64,000 nt of DNA from an uncultured Psychromonas sp. (GCF_947489755.1 NZ_CANLFB010000018.1:40525-104524), one strand, 5' to 3'. Positions 10,264 to 19,486 are shown, numbered from the stretch's first letter. Notes: generated by a model not told the origin, from the sequence alone. A program made the numbers and translations.

Positions 10264-11709
10264 TCAAGACGTTCTGTAATGCGCTAAAATTCTACCTAAG
10301 TTTTCAGTACCATTTGATAAGTTTTTAGTGCCTAACGATGATTGATGTGCAAAATCACGAATAGAATTAGATTGATCTCTAACGCCACTTAGTTCTGATG
10401 AAATATTGTTTACAACAGTACTCTGTTCTTCTGATGAAGTTGCAATTTGGAATGTCATTTCGATAACCGCTTGTGAAGATTCAGCGATTGAATTGATGTC
10501 CGTTCCTATTTCTTTTATCAACATAGTACTTGCCTGTGCCTGTTCAACAGTATTGTTAGTGATATTGGCAATGTTATTGGTTTCAGATTGTAAATTGCTG
10601 ATCATTGTTTGAATCTCAACCGTTGCAGCTTGAGTACGACCTGCTAATGTCCTGACTTCATCAGCAACAACAGCAAAACCTCGTCCCATCTCTCCAGCAC
10701 GAGCCGCTTCAATTGCCGCATTGAGTGCTAACAGGTTTGTTTGATCGGAAATAGAGTTGATTGTCGTAATAACTTCATCGATTTGTGTTGCATTCACTTT
10801 CAATGTGGCCACTGACTGAGATGTTTCTTCAATATAATTAGATAGTTGTTGTATCTCACTTATCACTAACTGAACACGATTATCACTTTGTTTAATATGC
10901 TCAGAGTTTTGTTCGACATGTTTTGAAGCACCTTGTGAAATGTTAGTCACTTCTAAAGATGAAGCCGTCATTTCTTCCATTGCTGTTGCCACAGAATCCA
11001 ATGAAGTATATTGCTGGTTAATTTGTTGTTCACTTTGTTTGCTGTGGTCAGCAATCTCAGATGAAGTATTATGAAGCATTAACGCATTTTCTTTGACCGT
11101 ATCAACCAGCTCAGAAAGTGTATCCATTGCTTTATCAAGTGAAGCACCAATAGTACCAAACTCATCACGACCTTCGATAAAACCGAGGCGAGACGTTAAG
11201 TCCCCTTTTATGATTTTTAGAGTCGTGTCCCATAATACCCATAAAGCACCGCTAATGAAGGTAGCTGTCCAATAAAGTACTAATCCAATAGGTAATATCC
11301 ACAGCAACGATAAACCCAGTGAATACAATGCTTGTTGCTTTTTTTCTTGTTCATCAGAAGCAACAGATTGCATAAGTGAAGCATATTGCTGTGATTTGGT
11401 TTGAATAACGGCTGTAACTTGATCATTTTGTCGGTGAGAGCTTCGATCATGAGATGTTAATTTTACTCCCATCGTCGATAGCTTATCTGTCTGGTTAGTC
11501 AATTCTAATGCTTGTACTATTCCTGTTAATCTCTGCTCAACAGAAGTCATTGACTCTGCTTCTATTTGTTTTAACGTATTCTGGTAACTATTGAGAGATA
11601 CAGCACTCAAAATAACAAGCACGAACCCAAAAATCACCCAAAATTTATCGTAGAGTGACATTTTAATAAATAACTTATCGATATTTCTAAACTGAACTTC
11701 TTTCATCAT
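10264..11709 (-). CDS. Methyl-accepting chemotaxis protein with short periplasmic domain
   Basis: A 481-residue chemoreceptor. Transmembrane helix 1 is at about residues 24-44, followed by a short, mostly helical periplasmic region of about 80 residues. Helix 2 is at about 127-160. A HAMP segment (about 160-215) and the signalling hairpin with [20 protein letters not shown] come next. The ligand domain is too short for a Cache domain and looks like a small four-helix type, so no ligand can be named. It is flanked by yqfB downstream, with no chemotaxis operon nearby, as usual for dispersed receptors in marine bacteria. Confidence 0.88.
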   Translation of the reverse strand: MMKEVQFRNIDKLFIKMSLYDKFWVIFGFVLVILSAVSLNSYQNTLKQIEAESMTSVEQRLTGIVQALELTNQTDKLSTMGVKLTSHDRSSHRQNDQVTAVIQTKSQQYASLMQSVASDEQEKKQQALYSLGLSLLWILPIGLVLYWTATFISGALWVLWDTTLKIIKGDLTSRLGFIEGRDEFGTIGASLDKAMDTLSELVDTVKENALMLHNTSSEIADHSKQSEQQINQQYTSLDSVATAMEEMTASSLEVTNISQGASKHVEQNSEHIKQSDNRVQLVISEIQQLSNYIEETSQSVATLKVNATQIDEVITTINSISDQTNLLALNAAIEAARAGEMGRGFAVVADEVRTLAGRTQAATVEIQTMISNLQSETNNIANITNNTVEQAQASTMLIKEIGTDINSIAESSQAVIEMTFQIATSSEEQSTVVNNISSELSGVRDQSNSIRDFAHQSSLGTKNLSNGTENLGRILAHYRTS

Positions 11710-12246
11710 ATTTCCATATATTAGTTTGATATTGTATATCGGCGAGTAAGCAGTGATTATGTGAAGTAAATTTAACGCATTGATTAATCAGTTAAAATTA
11801 AATTTTTTATGCTTTAACTGATTTAGTTTAGTAAACAAAGCACATCTAAAGTGTGACTTAAATCACTTTAATAAAATTAATCAACATTACCTCTTACTAG
11901 GTAACAAAATATGTGGTTATTAACGTAATAATTGGAATATATATTGACTGATTTTTACTTTGTAACCTTACGATAAAAGTTTCAGCTGTAACGACAATGC
12001 AAGTAGAAAAGTATGAAAGTATGAAAGTAACTAGAAGAGTATAAAGCAGATTAATAGATACGATCTGCATTGTTAGTCTTTGAATTTAATCGAATTTAAA
12101 AGCCGAGGTATTTAGTTTAATGCAGTGTATATGTTTAGCTATCATCATATTAAGTAACTGAAAGGTTTAATAAAGGCAAATCAATTGTGATTCGCCTTTA
12201 TTAAAGTAGCTCCCCTTACGAGGGGAGAGTAACTATATAATAGCGT
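11710..12246. other. Intergenic region upstream of the chemoreceptor
   Basis: About 540 bases between two reverse-strand genes. It contains the second copy of TTTACTTTGTAACCTTA at 11954-11970 with TGTAACGA at 11987-11994, two direct copies of AGTATGAA near 12010, and the terminator hairpins at 12166-12226. Confidence 0.4.
12166..12205 (-). terminator. Terminator hairpin downstream of YHYH protein 1
   Basis: TTTAATAAAGGC at 12166-12177 pairs with GCCTTTATTAAA at 12194-12205. The pairing continues inward across one mismatch to a 4-nt loop. A second small hairpin, TCCCC/GGGGA, is at 12211-12226. Both follow the reverse-strand gene that stops at 12247. Confidence 0.7.
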
Positions 12247-13401
12247 TTACTTAGTAGGTCGAGATGGCAGCACTGCTTTTAGTTCCGCCTCTGTTACGTC
12301 TAAATCTTTCGCTGCAGCAGAAATGTCTAGAGCTCTGCCACCATTATCCATAATTGCATGTTGAAATTTATGTAATGAGACACCTAGCGTATCCGCTGCT
12401 TTTGTAAAATCAGGCCTTGGTCCACCGTGACCACCTTTACCGCTATTAGCAGCTCCAATACCCTGCGCGGCTGTCGTAGAGAAATTGTTTTTAGCAACAA
12501 CACCACTTAAACAACTTGGAAGATTTGGGAAAGTAGTTGATGCATGATAATGATAAGCGCCTTCAGGATTATCTACCGTTGCACTTATATGTCCGTTACA
12601 GCTATCTAAATCTGTTGGTATTACACCATTTTGATCAACACTACCGTAAATTGGAAAGCCATCAAATGCGTAAGCAAACATCGCACTGGCCTTTTGTTCT
12701 AGTCCACAATCGGCTTGAACATGCTCATGGTCATATACTGTTTTAATATCAGTCGCCGTTGCATGCCAATGATACCAACCACCAGGGTCAACATGACCAC
12801 CACAAGTATCTAGAGCAGGCATATGCCCAGTATCTAAAACTGAGGGTGCATCTGCAAATATAGGCACTCCATCTAGCGCTAATCCGACTTTTGCTACAGT
12901 TCCTAAGTCCGTTGTCTGTTCAGCCTTTACAGGGGTTAAAGGTAATAACACGGTAATTTCAACGGTTTTATCGACAGAGGCTTCTAGACAAGCGTTTTTA
13001 TCAGTAGGCCTTGTCGTTCGAATATCTGTAATATGCCCTTTACCCGACTCTTTATCATAAAATTGATACCCCAATTCACTCAGCATGGTTAAGAACTTTT
13101 CATTAATTCGATAAAGACCAGCCATTTCACCATCCCAATCCCAAATGCCACCTTCATCTTTTACAGTCGTTGCACAAAAAGGACCTATTTCTAAATTGTC
13201 TGGCTGATATTTAACAACGAATTTTCCACACATCGTAGTGGTACCATTCTCTAATGTACATTCAACCGTTTCAGGTGCTTTTATTAAAGCATCTTTACTA
13301 ATACGTTGAATGTCCAGATCGGCAAGAGCCGAACTTAAAGGGATTGTCATTCCAATAAAACCTGCAAATAAAGTGCAAGCTTTCTTGTTGATAAGTTTCA
13401 T
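12247..13401 (-). CDS. Exported YHYH-domain protein 1
   Basis: A 384-residue protein with a signal peptide (residues 1-27, cleavage after SSALA) and no membrane anchor, so probably periplasmic or secreted. It belongs to the YHYH family, named for its histidine/tyrosine motif. Seen here are WYHWH (209-213), DGFPIYG (247-253) and YHYH (283-286), with several Cys that could form disulfides. The C-terminal ~60 residues look like a compact helical domain (LGVSLHKFQHAIMDN). The histidines suggest metal binding, but no activity is established. A good AAGGA precedes the ATG. A related YHYH lipoprotein is 0.6 kb away. Confidence 0.75.
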   Translation of the reverse strand: MKLINKKACTLFAGFIGMTIPLSSALADLDIQRISKDALIKAPETVECTLENGTTTMCGKFVVKYQPDNLEIGPFCATTVKDEGGIWDWDGEMAGLYRINEKFLTMLSELGYQFYDKESGKGHITDIRTTRPTDKNACLEASVDKTVEITVLLPLTPVKAEQTTDLGTVAKVGLALDGVPIFADAPSVLDTGHMPALDTCGGHVDPGGWYHWHATATDIKTVYDHEHVQADCGLEQKASAMFAYAFDGFPIYGSVDQNGVIPTDLDSCNGHISATVDNPEGAYHYHASTTFPNLPSCLSGVVAKNNFSTTAAQGIGAANSGKGGHGGPRPDFTKAADTLGVSLHKFQHAIMDNGGRALDISAAAKDLDVTEAELKAVLPSRPTK

Positions 13402-13652
13402 TTTATTTATTCCTTGGTGTGCATAAAAATCATAATTTTCGATGATAATATTGATTCATATTGTCTATTTATCTGTTAAAAACAATGGTTTTATAGGAAC
13501 AAAATGAATCATGCTTTCAATGTCTTAGTGATACTTTTGTCACTATAAATAAATTAAGGTTAAGTATAGGTTAAAATTTATAAATACATTTCTTGAGCGT
13601 TTTTATTATATTGCTTACAATGACGCACTTTTATTTACTACAGGCAACAAAC

Positions 13653-13901
13653 ATGAACGACACTAAATCGAAACCAGCTCTACCAGATCGCTTTTCAGGC
13701 AACCCACGTAGCCCGCACCACATAGCAGAAATTTTTGAATACGAAGTTGGTATTCGTTTTAATGGTAAAGAACGTTTCGATGTTGAAGAATATTGTATTA
13801 GTGAAGGTTGGGTAAAAGTAGCGGCACATAAAGCGTTAGATCGCCGAGGAAACCCACTTCTAGTCACTAAAAAAGGCACTGTAGAGGCTTTTTACCGTTA
13901 G
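13653..13901 (+). CDS. DUF3297 family small protein
   Basis: An 82-residue soluble protein starting at the ATG at 13653. The family pattern PDRFSGNPRSPHH, GIRFNGKERFDVEEYC, SEGWVKV and the ending KGTVEAFYR are all present. An in-frame start 20 codons upstream would add a hydrophobic extension not typical of the family and is rejected. The function of DUF3297 is unknown. It lies alone between the two YHYH genes, on the opposite strand, and shares a terminator with the convergent YHYH lipoprotein gene. Confidence 0.85.
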   Translation: MNDTKSKPALPDRFSGNPRSPHHIAEIFEYEVGIRFNGKERFDVEEYCISEGWVKVAAHKALDRRGNPLLVTKKGTVEAFYR

Positions 13902-13933
13902 AAATTATTTTCTTTTGATGGTCATTATTAATA

Positions 13934-13963
13934 AAAAAGGTGCTGTATTACAGCACCTTTTTA
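13934..13963. terminator. Bidirectional terminator
   Basis: AAAAAGGTGCTGT / ACAGCACCTTTTT, a 13-bp perfect stem with a short loop, between the convergent DUF3297 and YHYH lipoprotein genes. Confidence 0.88.
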
Positions 13964-14008
13964 GTTTGAAATATGGTTAACAATCAAAGGATAAATAAAA
14001 GCTAATTT

Positions 14009-15619
14009 CTATTGTGGTGGCCCACCCTCACTACCGGGCCCGAGATCGGTGTCGGTATCAGTCTCGGTATCACAAGAAGCAAAAGAATTATCAGGGAGCT
14101 CCCCTTTAAATCGAGGCCCCATTTGATAAGGGAAAGAAGGCGATAATGACCCCTCGTCATCTTCTGTTAAGGTAATATGATAATGGTAGCCTTTGCCATC
14201 ACCAGTATCATGTCCATTATGCTCATCAAGTACAGCACCTGTGACTTCTTCTTTTGCATAATAGTAATCTTCATAATAGTAACCATCATCGGCGGCAATG
14301 GTATTATCTGATAATGTTGTAACATCTTCACCAATATCAGGGCCATCCGAATCTGCATCAACCACACCCGCATCAACATCATATTCGTCAACTAACACGC
14401 ATGTACGTTGTCCTTCGCTATCACAACCACCTTCAGATTCTGAAGCGCCATAATCACGCGTTTTCCAGCCACTGATGGCTAATTCACCATCGCTTTCATA
14501 AGGTCCATATAATGGATATCCGTCAGCAGAAAAGCCATAAATGGGAGAATGATCATCACCATTATCATCTAATAAAGTCGCTAAACAACTGGTATATTGG
14601 TGATGATGATATGTACCACTTGCTGCGTGCCCACCACAAATATCAACATCATATTGCTCAGCAACTGGTGCTAAATTATACCATTGATTAGTAGCATAAC
14701 TCATGCCATCACCCCAGTTAAAGATAGCAACACCGTTTACCATTAATCCCACTGTGTTCAACCCTGTTTCACACACCTGATCATCATCTGATATATCAGT
14801 TGGTGTTACTGGTAAATATGCTTCAACATTTTGTTCAAATGGGCAACCTGGTCCAGGAGGCCAATACCCAGCCCCACCTGTATCATCACAATACTCAGAG
14901 CTACTGTTATATCCAATATCTTGACCAAACAGGACAATGTCACCAGCAGCTGCCGTTGTATAACCATCAGCAAAATCGGTATCTGCTTTAGGACGATCAT
15001 CTAACGTTTCAATCATATCAGAGGTCATCGTCACATCGTATTTAGGGATGCCTTTGGCTAAAACATAAGTATATTCTACATCGTCAACGGTGACAGTTTC
15101 CGTTGATTGCACATCTTCAACTACGCCAACACCATCATCATCGGTAATATACGTAGAGGTAGTGGTATTATTAATAATCCATGTAGAGTCTTCATCGCTG
15201 TCATCTAAAACAGTAATGCTAACACTATCTGTCACCGCAGTATTTTCACCATCGTCCACACTTACCTGAAATATTAACTCGCTTTCTTCATCTACGTCAG
15301 GTGCGGTAAAAGTAGGATTATAGCTACCTGTATCTGACAAAGTGACTGTGGTACCAGATGTTTGAGACCAGGTCACTGTTACGTCATCATCATCTGTAAC
15401 CGTTAAATCTAATGTTACTGTTTCAGTTTCAGAAACCGTTTGATCTTCACCCGCATCGACAACGGGTGATGAATTATCTGTTGTTGTGCTCTCTTCAACA
15501 CTCGTATCATCAGAATCTGTGCTGCTATCAGTTGAATCAGACGAAGAGTCTCCACAACCTGCTAATCCAAGTATTAAGCAGATACTTATTATTACTTTTA
15601 AACTATCCTTGTTTTTCAT
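14009..15619 (-). CDS. YHYH-domain lipoprotein with an Ig-like (PKD/K319L-type) domain
   Basis: A 536-residue lipoprotein. The lipobox is LAGC (Cys22), followed by an Asp/Ser-rich linker. A beta-sandwich of the REJ/PKD/K319L type is at about residues 52-140 (P-V-V-D-A-G-E-D-Q-T-V-S, then T-W-S-Q-T-S-G). The YHYH domain follows, with G-G-H-A-x-x-G-T-Y-H-H-H (YHHH at 337-340), DGYPLYGPY near 367, and YHYH at 478-481. The protein is very acidic, typical of secreted marine proteins. Probably outer-membrane anchored, with the Ig-like domain as a spacer. Activity is unknown. It is a fusion relative of the 384-residue protein nearby. Confidence 0.78.
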   Translation of the reverse strand: MKNKDSLKVIISICLILGLAGCGDSSSDSTDSSTDSDDTSVEESTTTDNSSPVVDAGEDQTVSETETVTLDLTVTDDDDVTVTWSQTSGTTVTLSDTGSYNPTFTAPDVDEESELIFQVSVDDGENTAVTDSVSITVLDDSDEDSTWIINNTTTSTYITDDDGVGVVEDVQSTETVTVDDVEYTYVLAKGIPKYDVTMTSDMIETLDDRPKADTDFADGYTTAAAGDIVLFGQDIGYNSSSEYCDDTGGAGYWPPGPGCPFEQNVEAYLPVTPTDISDDDQVCETGLNTVGLMVNGVAIFNWGDGMSYATNQWYNLAPVAEQYDVDICGGHAASGTYHHHQYTSCLATLLDDNGDDHSPIYGFSADGYPLYGPYESDGELAISGWKTRDYGASESEGGCDSEGQRTCVLVDEYDVDAGVVDADSDGPDIGEDVTTLSDNTIAADDGYYYEDYYYAKEEVTGAVLDEHNGHDTGDGKGYHYHITLTEDDEGSLSPSFPYQMGPRFKGELPDNSFASCDTETDTDTDLGPGSEGGPPQ

Positions 15620-15812
15620 TTCTTAAGCCTCTCATCATAATATTTAACTAATCTATAACAACAATGTGCAGTGAATGTGCAACAGTTAAAAATTAATTAA
15701 ATAAATAGGCTTCAAAAAATAATGACAATTAGTTTATTGAAGTAGGTTAACTTATTAGAATTATTAAGAAATTAGCTAACTAAGCTAATTTTAGTATTTA
15801 AAATATAAAAAG

Positions 15813-16319
15813 TTATTTCACAGGGAAGCTTTCAAATTTGTAGGTAATAAAAGGAGTTTTATCTTTATCAACATATAAAGTAGATAACACCTTTTTATCG
15901 TGTGCAACCCAATACATGTGACCGTGATTATTTAAGGTAACTGAAACGGTATTAATGCCGTTTTTAAATAACGATTGATTTATATGGATATGTTTACCAT
16001 AAATGCGTTGAATTTTAATACCGTTAACATAAAGGTGAGCATGTCCCTCAACAAACCCAGATTTCTTATTGATACTGGCTTTCATTAGTTCCATCATCGA
16101 TGAAACGCCTTCCGGTGGGGGTATAAGCGTATAGCGTTGTAATTGCAATGTTAGGTTATAACCAGACATTGCATCTTTTACGAGATGTAAGCTCAAAGCA
16201 GGTGTCGCGATATTATCAGGAACGTTAATAGGCAAGTGAGAATGATCCATAATCACTTCTTTTGCCATTACATTAAAAGCATTAAAAAATAATAAAGTAA
16301 AAAGGTAAATAATTTTCAT
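15813..16319 (-). CDS. Periplasmic His-rich protein of unknown function
   Basis: A 168-residue protein with a signal peptide (about residues 1-19). The mature part has many histidines: DHSHLP, V-E-G-H-A-H-L-Y-V-N-G, G-K-H-I-H-I and N-N-H-G-H-M-Y-W-V-A-H-D. The H-A-H-L-Y-V-N-G block followed by a G-x-N-x-V-x-V-x-L strand suggests a small beta-sandwich with a possible metal site. I do not recognise a named family. It is upstream of, and on the same strand as, the YHYH lipoprotein, with 190 bases between, so the two could be cotranscribed. Confidence 0.6.
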   Translation of the reverse strand: MKIIYLFTLLFFNAFNVMAKEVIMDHSHLPINVPDNIATPALSLHLVKDAMSGYNLTLQLQRYTLIPPPEGVSSMMELMKASINKKSGFVEGHAHLYVNGIKIQRIYGKHIHINQSLFKNGINTVSVTLNNHGHMYWVAHDKKVLSTLYVDKDKTPFITYKFESFPVK

Positions 16320-16461
16320 AAGGTGATCTCATTAAAACTAAAAAATACAAACGTGTTTTACAAAAAAATAAATGCGATGAGCATATATTCAGCAGATCAC
16401 TTTTTCTATCTATTTAAGTTATACACTTATGATTTTAATCTAAGGGGTTATTAAATATGTA

Positions 16462-16704
16462 TTATTTTACTTTTTCAATATTCTGTATGGCTTTAACAGC
16501 TGAATAAGTTGATACGCCATAAGGCACAAAGTAGGTCAATATAATCTGAAAGAATCGACTCATGTCTAAGTCCATTAGTAAAAGTGCACTGCCATGATTT
16601 ATTAGCGCAAGTAATGTTCCTACAAACAATGCAACTTTCAAGGCTGGTTTTACGACTTTCGAAGTGAGGGCTATATCTAGAAATCCGGGAGCTTGCTTCG
16701 TCAT
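16462..16704 (-). CDS. NrtS-like small membrane protein (putative nitrate/nitrite transporter)
   Basis: An 80-residue protein with two hydrophobic helices: ALKVALFVGTLLALINHGSAL (about residues 22-42) and I-I-L-T-Y-F-V-P-Y-G-V-S-T-Y (about 54-67). The V-G-T-x-L-A-x-I-N-x-G and L-T-Y-x-V-P-Y-x-V-S-T-Y pattern is that of the NrtS family, small proteins linked to nitrate/nitrite uptake in cyanobacteria. AGGA lies nine bases before the ATG. No nitrate reductase or regulator gene is nearby. The assignment rests on pattern memory and should be checked by profile search. Confidence 0.55.
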   Translation of the reverse strand: MTKQAPGFLDIALTSKVVKPALKVALFVGTLLALINHGSALLLMDLDMSRFFQIILTYFVPYGVSTYSAVKAIQNIEKVK

Positions 16705-17176
16705 GATAGTGGGTCCTAATTATTGAATATTACAGAATAATACACAAAATATTCCAACCGGATAGCTTTCTTCTTATATTTATAAATCTTAGAAATGAAT
16801 AAAACTGAGAGACAAACATGTTTATATTCAAAATAGTGAATATAAAATCTGGCTATAAAATAAAAATTAACGGTATAAAAGAAGTGGGGAGTTTAGGGTA
16901 GCCAATACCCCCTACCGCTTATTTAGAATTAATTATTGGCAATAACTCACTAACTAACCTCAGTTCCGGATAAGAAAAGCGATACAACACCACTATTTGA
17001 GCGAATTTCTTCGTTAAATTATTTCCCAATAACCAGTTATTGCTTCCACAATTTGCCTTGAACTACGCACAACTAGCAGTATTGAATAATAAACTTTTAT
17101 AACTATATGATTTCAAATAACCTTTCGCTTCCGTTAACCAGAATTGAGGTTAAATAACTTACTTTCATTTGAGGCG
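16705..17176. other. Intergenic region holding a MITE-like copy
   Basis: About 470 bases between two reverse-strand small-membrane-protein genes, largely occupied by the inverted-repeat element at 16955-17152. Nothing else was recognised. Confidence 0.5.
16955..17152 (+). repeat. MITE-like element, copy A (198 bp)
   Basis: Ends are imperfect terminal inverted repeats. The left is TAACCTCAGTTCCGGATAAG. The right, read in reverse, is TAACCTCAATTCTGGTTAAC; about 21 of the first 27 positions agree. It contains no ORF and no transposase. Close copies are at 17780-17976, 33403-33568 and (inverted) near 52590-52734. Confidence 0.8.
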
Positions 17177-17503
17177 CTAAATTAGCGCATAACCTAAACC
17201 AGCAATAAAAAAGGCAAGGATGAGTTGTACAGCAATACTTATACCTGCCAGTACAAAGCCAGTCACAGTATTAACTTTGAACAGCCAAGAAAAGAAAATA
17301 CCCGTAATAATGAAGGCAATAACACTAGGAAATACTCCTTCCCCAATTAATAATGCCGTTAATATATTCGCTATAATTGAAAGAATAACAGCGATGATGC
17401 AAACACCTATCGTAGCACCTTCAATTTTTAAAATGTTAGCACTAATTTTTATGGGGATCGCCGTAAAGATAAAAAGAACGATAAGAATAATTAAAATATC
17501 CAT
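17177..17503 (-). CDS. Small integral membrane protein, unknown function
   Basis: A 108-residue, almost wholly hydrophobic protein with three or four predicted membrane helices and few charged residues. I do not recognise the family. Its 3' end is only 25 bases from MITE copy A and its start lies about 280 bases from MITE copy B, so the gene sits between two same-direction copies. The start codon has no strong ribosome site, but the frame is long for such AT-rich sequence and its hydrophobic periodicity is protein-like. Confidence 0.6.
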   Translation of the reverse strand: MDILIILIVLFIFTAIPIKISANILKIEGATIGVCIIAVILSIIANILTALLIGEGVFPSVIAFIITGIFFSWLFKVNTVTGFVLAGISIAVQLILAFFIAGLGYALI

Positions 17504-17779
17504 ATTTAACCTTATTTAAAGAGATAGACAAAAACTAACATCATATAACCAATGTGATTGATAAGTCATTATTATCACAAAAAAAACAATAAAAAATAAA
17601 CGAAAGCATGATGGGAATTTGAAGATTAGCGCCGTTAATGGATTGTCGGAGAATTAACTAAAAGATCTTATCCCTTAAATGTAGAAATGAAATGCCTTAA
17701 CGAAAATTATAACGAAGAAGTCAGTTTTTTAGCCAGTGAATAAATCTGCTAATTAGAGTGGTTTGCATAAAGACTTAAA

Positions 17780-17976
17780 TAATTTCAGTTCTGGATAAGT
17801 AAAGCGATAAAAAAACGCTATTTTCGTGAATTTCTAAGTTAAATTATCTCTCGATAGCAGTTATTACTTCAATAATTAGCCTTGAACTACGCAAAACTAA
17901 CGGTACTGACTAGTCACATAATATAACCTTATGACTTTAAATATAATGTCGTTTTCACTAACCAGAATTGAGGTTA
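17780..17976 (+). repeat. MITE-like element, copy B (197 bp)
   Basis: Same family and orientation as copy A. The left end is slightly decayed (AATTTCAGTTCTGGATAAG) and the right end is CCAGAATTGAGGTTA, as in copy A. The internal words GTTAAATTAT and CCTTGAACTACGCA are shared with copy A. Confidence 0.78.
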
Positions 17977-17989
17977 AATACAAATGAAA

Positions 17990-18016
17990 AAAACCGAATC
18001 GTAAAGATTCGGTTTT
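17990..18016 (-). terminator. Terminator of the Fn3 protein gene
   Basis: AAAACCGAATC / GATTCGGTTTT, an 11-bp perfect stem with a 5-nt loop, flanked by A-rich sequence. It lies 40 bases downstream of the reverse-strand gene that stops at 18056. Confidence 0.85.
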
Positions 18017-18055
18017 CAGCCTATTTTTATTAAAGTTACTTATTAATAAATAATG

Positions 18056-19486
18056 TTAATAAAGTGTTAAACCTGCAAATTGTAATGCACTGTATCCACC
18101 CAAAGTACCAACGGGACGAATATCTACATTCAACTCACCTTCAAACTCAATATCTACTTTCATTCTTTTCCAAGCATAACCAGAAGATAATTCTATAAAT
18201 TCACTTTGATCATTAATGATAACTTCTATTGTAGCGATTTGAGATGTCCAAGCCCCAGCGGAAAAGTATAATGATGCAATATTGATTTGAGAATCACCAC
18301 TTTGTAATTTCAACATAATGCCGTTTTCTTCATTCCATTGCATAAATTTATACCCTGCGTAGCTGCTGCCATTTTGGTTAATAAAGTTATAGTTATTGCT
18401 ATAAGTTTTGCTATCACCATAAAATGATAAATCTATTACGCTTGCATCTGAAAAATCAACATTTCCAGTTTGAATACTATGCGTTACAAACTCTATATCA
18501 GTAACGTCAACCGATGTACTGATCCCTGTATCAACAGAAAGTAATGAAGCATATTGTATAGGCTCTTCGTTTTCTTCGTTTTCAAGAAGTATCGGATCGT
18601 TAAGCACAATACCTGCAAACATTAATGAACTATATCCTCCTTGATCAGTGTCAGTGGTTATCATGACAGGTGCAGTTCCATCAAGCATTATCTCGACAGA
18701 AATATATTGCCACGCATATCCCCTCGGTAATGAAATATTTTGCTCTTTGTCACCGACAGTAACCACAACGGATGAACTTTCATTACTCCAAACACCCGCT
18801 TGCATATATAAGGTTGCAGTTTGCATGCTTCCGATAGATTGTAAATCAAACGTTAGTTTATTATTACTGTTAAACCCCATGTGAACATAACCATTAACTA
18901 ATTCGTCACCATTTTTTTGAAAAATAAAATAGTCACGATCATATTCTTTAACACTTCCACTCTCGGCATAAAATTCAGCATTCTCGATACTGCTGTCACT
19001 GTATGATTCATTATAGGTTTCATCGCTTTTGAATGAATAAAGCTTTTTGTCACCCAGTTCGATAGTAGTTGGTTTACTAATAAACTCGTGTGAAATGGTT
19101 ATATCTGTATAAGTGTATTCCTCAGTAGATACTTTATCTGGCGTTCTAGGCGTAATGACTTCTACTTCATCCTCACCAATAACCGCTAGACAAGATTCTT
19201 CAGATGGACTCAGCCCTGCTTGATTATACGCAACGATACGATAACAATATGTTTCGTCGATGATAACGTCAGAATCAGTATAGGTACTCGTATTAGCAGA
19301 AAGTGTTGAAATAGTTTCAAATAATTCATTTTCTAAAAGACGCTTTTCGATCATAAAACCGTCTTCATTTGAAGAGCTGTCTAACCAGGATACTTGTAAG
19401 GTTTCTGCAAATACAGAGCTACTGATTAAGACAGATGAAGCGATAACAAGTACTTTTCTTTTTATACCAATAGATTTTTTATTCAT
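18056..19486 (-). CDS. Secreted protein: Fn3 domain plus duplicated beta-sandwich domains, under a c-di-GMP riboswitch
   Basis: A 476-residue exported protein. It has a signal peptide (1-27), one fibronectin type III domain (about 28-103, Y-C-Y-R-I-V-A-Y-N-Q-A-G) and two copies of a ~145-residue domain (about 140-297 and 333-476). The copies share A-T/S-L-Y-x-x-A-G-x-W, a G-Y-A-W motif (256-259 and 437-440) and the ending G-G-Y-S-(S/A)-L-x-F-A-G-x-x-L. No catalytic motif is recognised; the fold looks like a jelly-roll carbohydrate-binding or adhesion module. A strong GGAGG precedes the ATG, but it can pair with a perfect 10-base anti-SD upstream. A GEMM-I riboswitch precedes this. A role in biofilm or surface attachment is inferred from the riboswitch. 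Confidence 0.8.
   Translation of the reverse strand: MNKKSIGIKRKVLVIASSVLISSSVFAETLQVSWLDSSSNEDGFMIEKRLLENELFETISTLSANTSTYTDSDVIIDETYCYRIVAYNQAGLSPSEESCLAVIGEDEVEVITPRTPDKVSTEEYTYTDITISHEFISKPTTIELGDKKLYSFKSDETYNESYSDSSIENAEFYAESGSVKEYDRDYFIFQKNGDELVNGYVHMGFNSNNKLTFDLQSIGSMQTATLYMQAGVWSNESSSVVVTVGDKEQNISLPRGYAWQYISVEIMLDGTAPVMITTDTDQGGYSSLMFAGIVLNDPILLENEENEEPIQYASLLSVDTGISTSVDVTDIEFVTHSIQTGNVDFSDASVIDLSFYGDSKTYSNNYNFINQNGSSYAGYKFMQWNEENGIMLKLQSGDSQINIASLYFSAGAWTSQIATIEVIINDQSEFIELSSGYAWKRMKVDIEFEGELNVDIRPVGTLGGYSALQFAGLTLY

Larger units (their letters stand above)
17504..18055. other. Intergenic region with MITE-like copy B and a terminator
   Basis: About 550 bases, comprising the presumed promoter of the small membrane protein gene, the inverted-repeat element at 17780-17976, and the terminator at 17990-18016 for the gene that stops at 18056. 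No further ORF was recognised. Confidence 0.5.

Noticed and set aside
14167..15000. Additional ORFs on both strands within the YHYH lipoprotein
   Set aside because: They are low-complexity frames caused by its Asp/Thr-rich codons and have no start signals.
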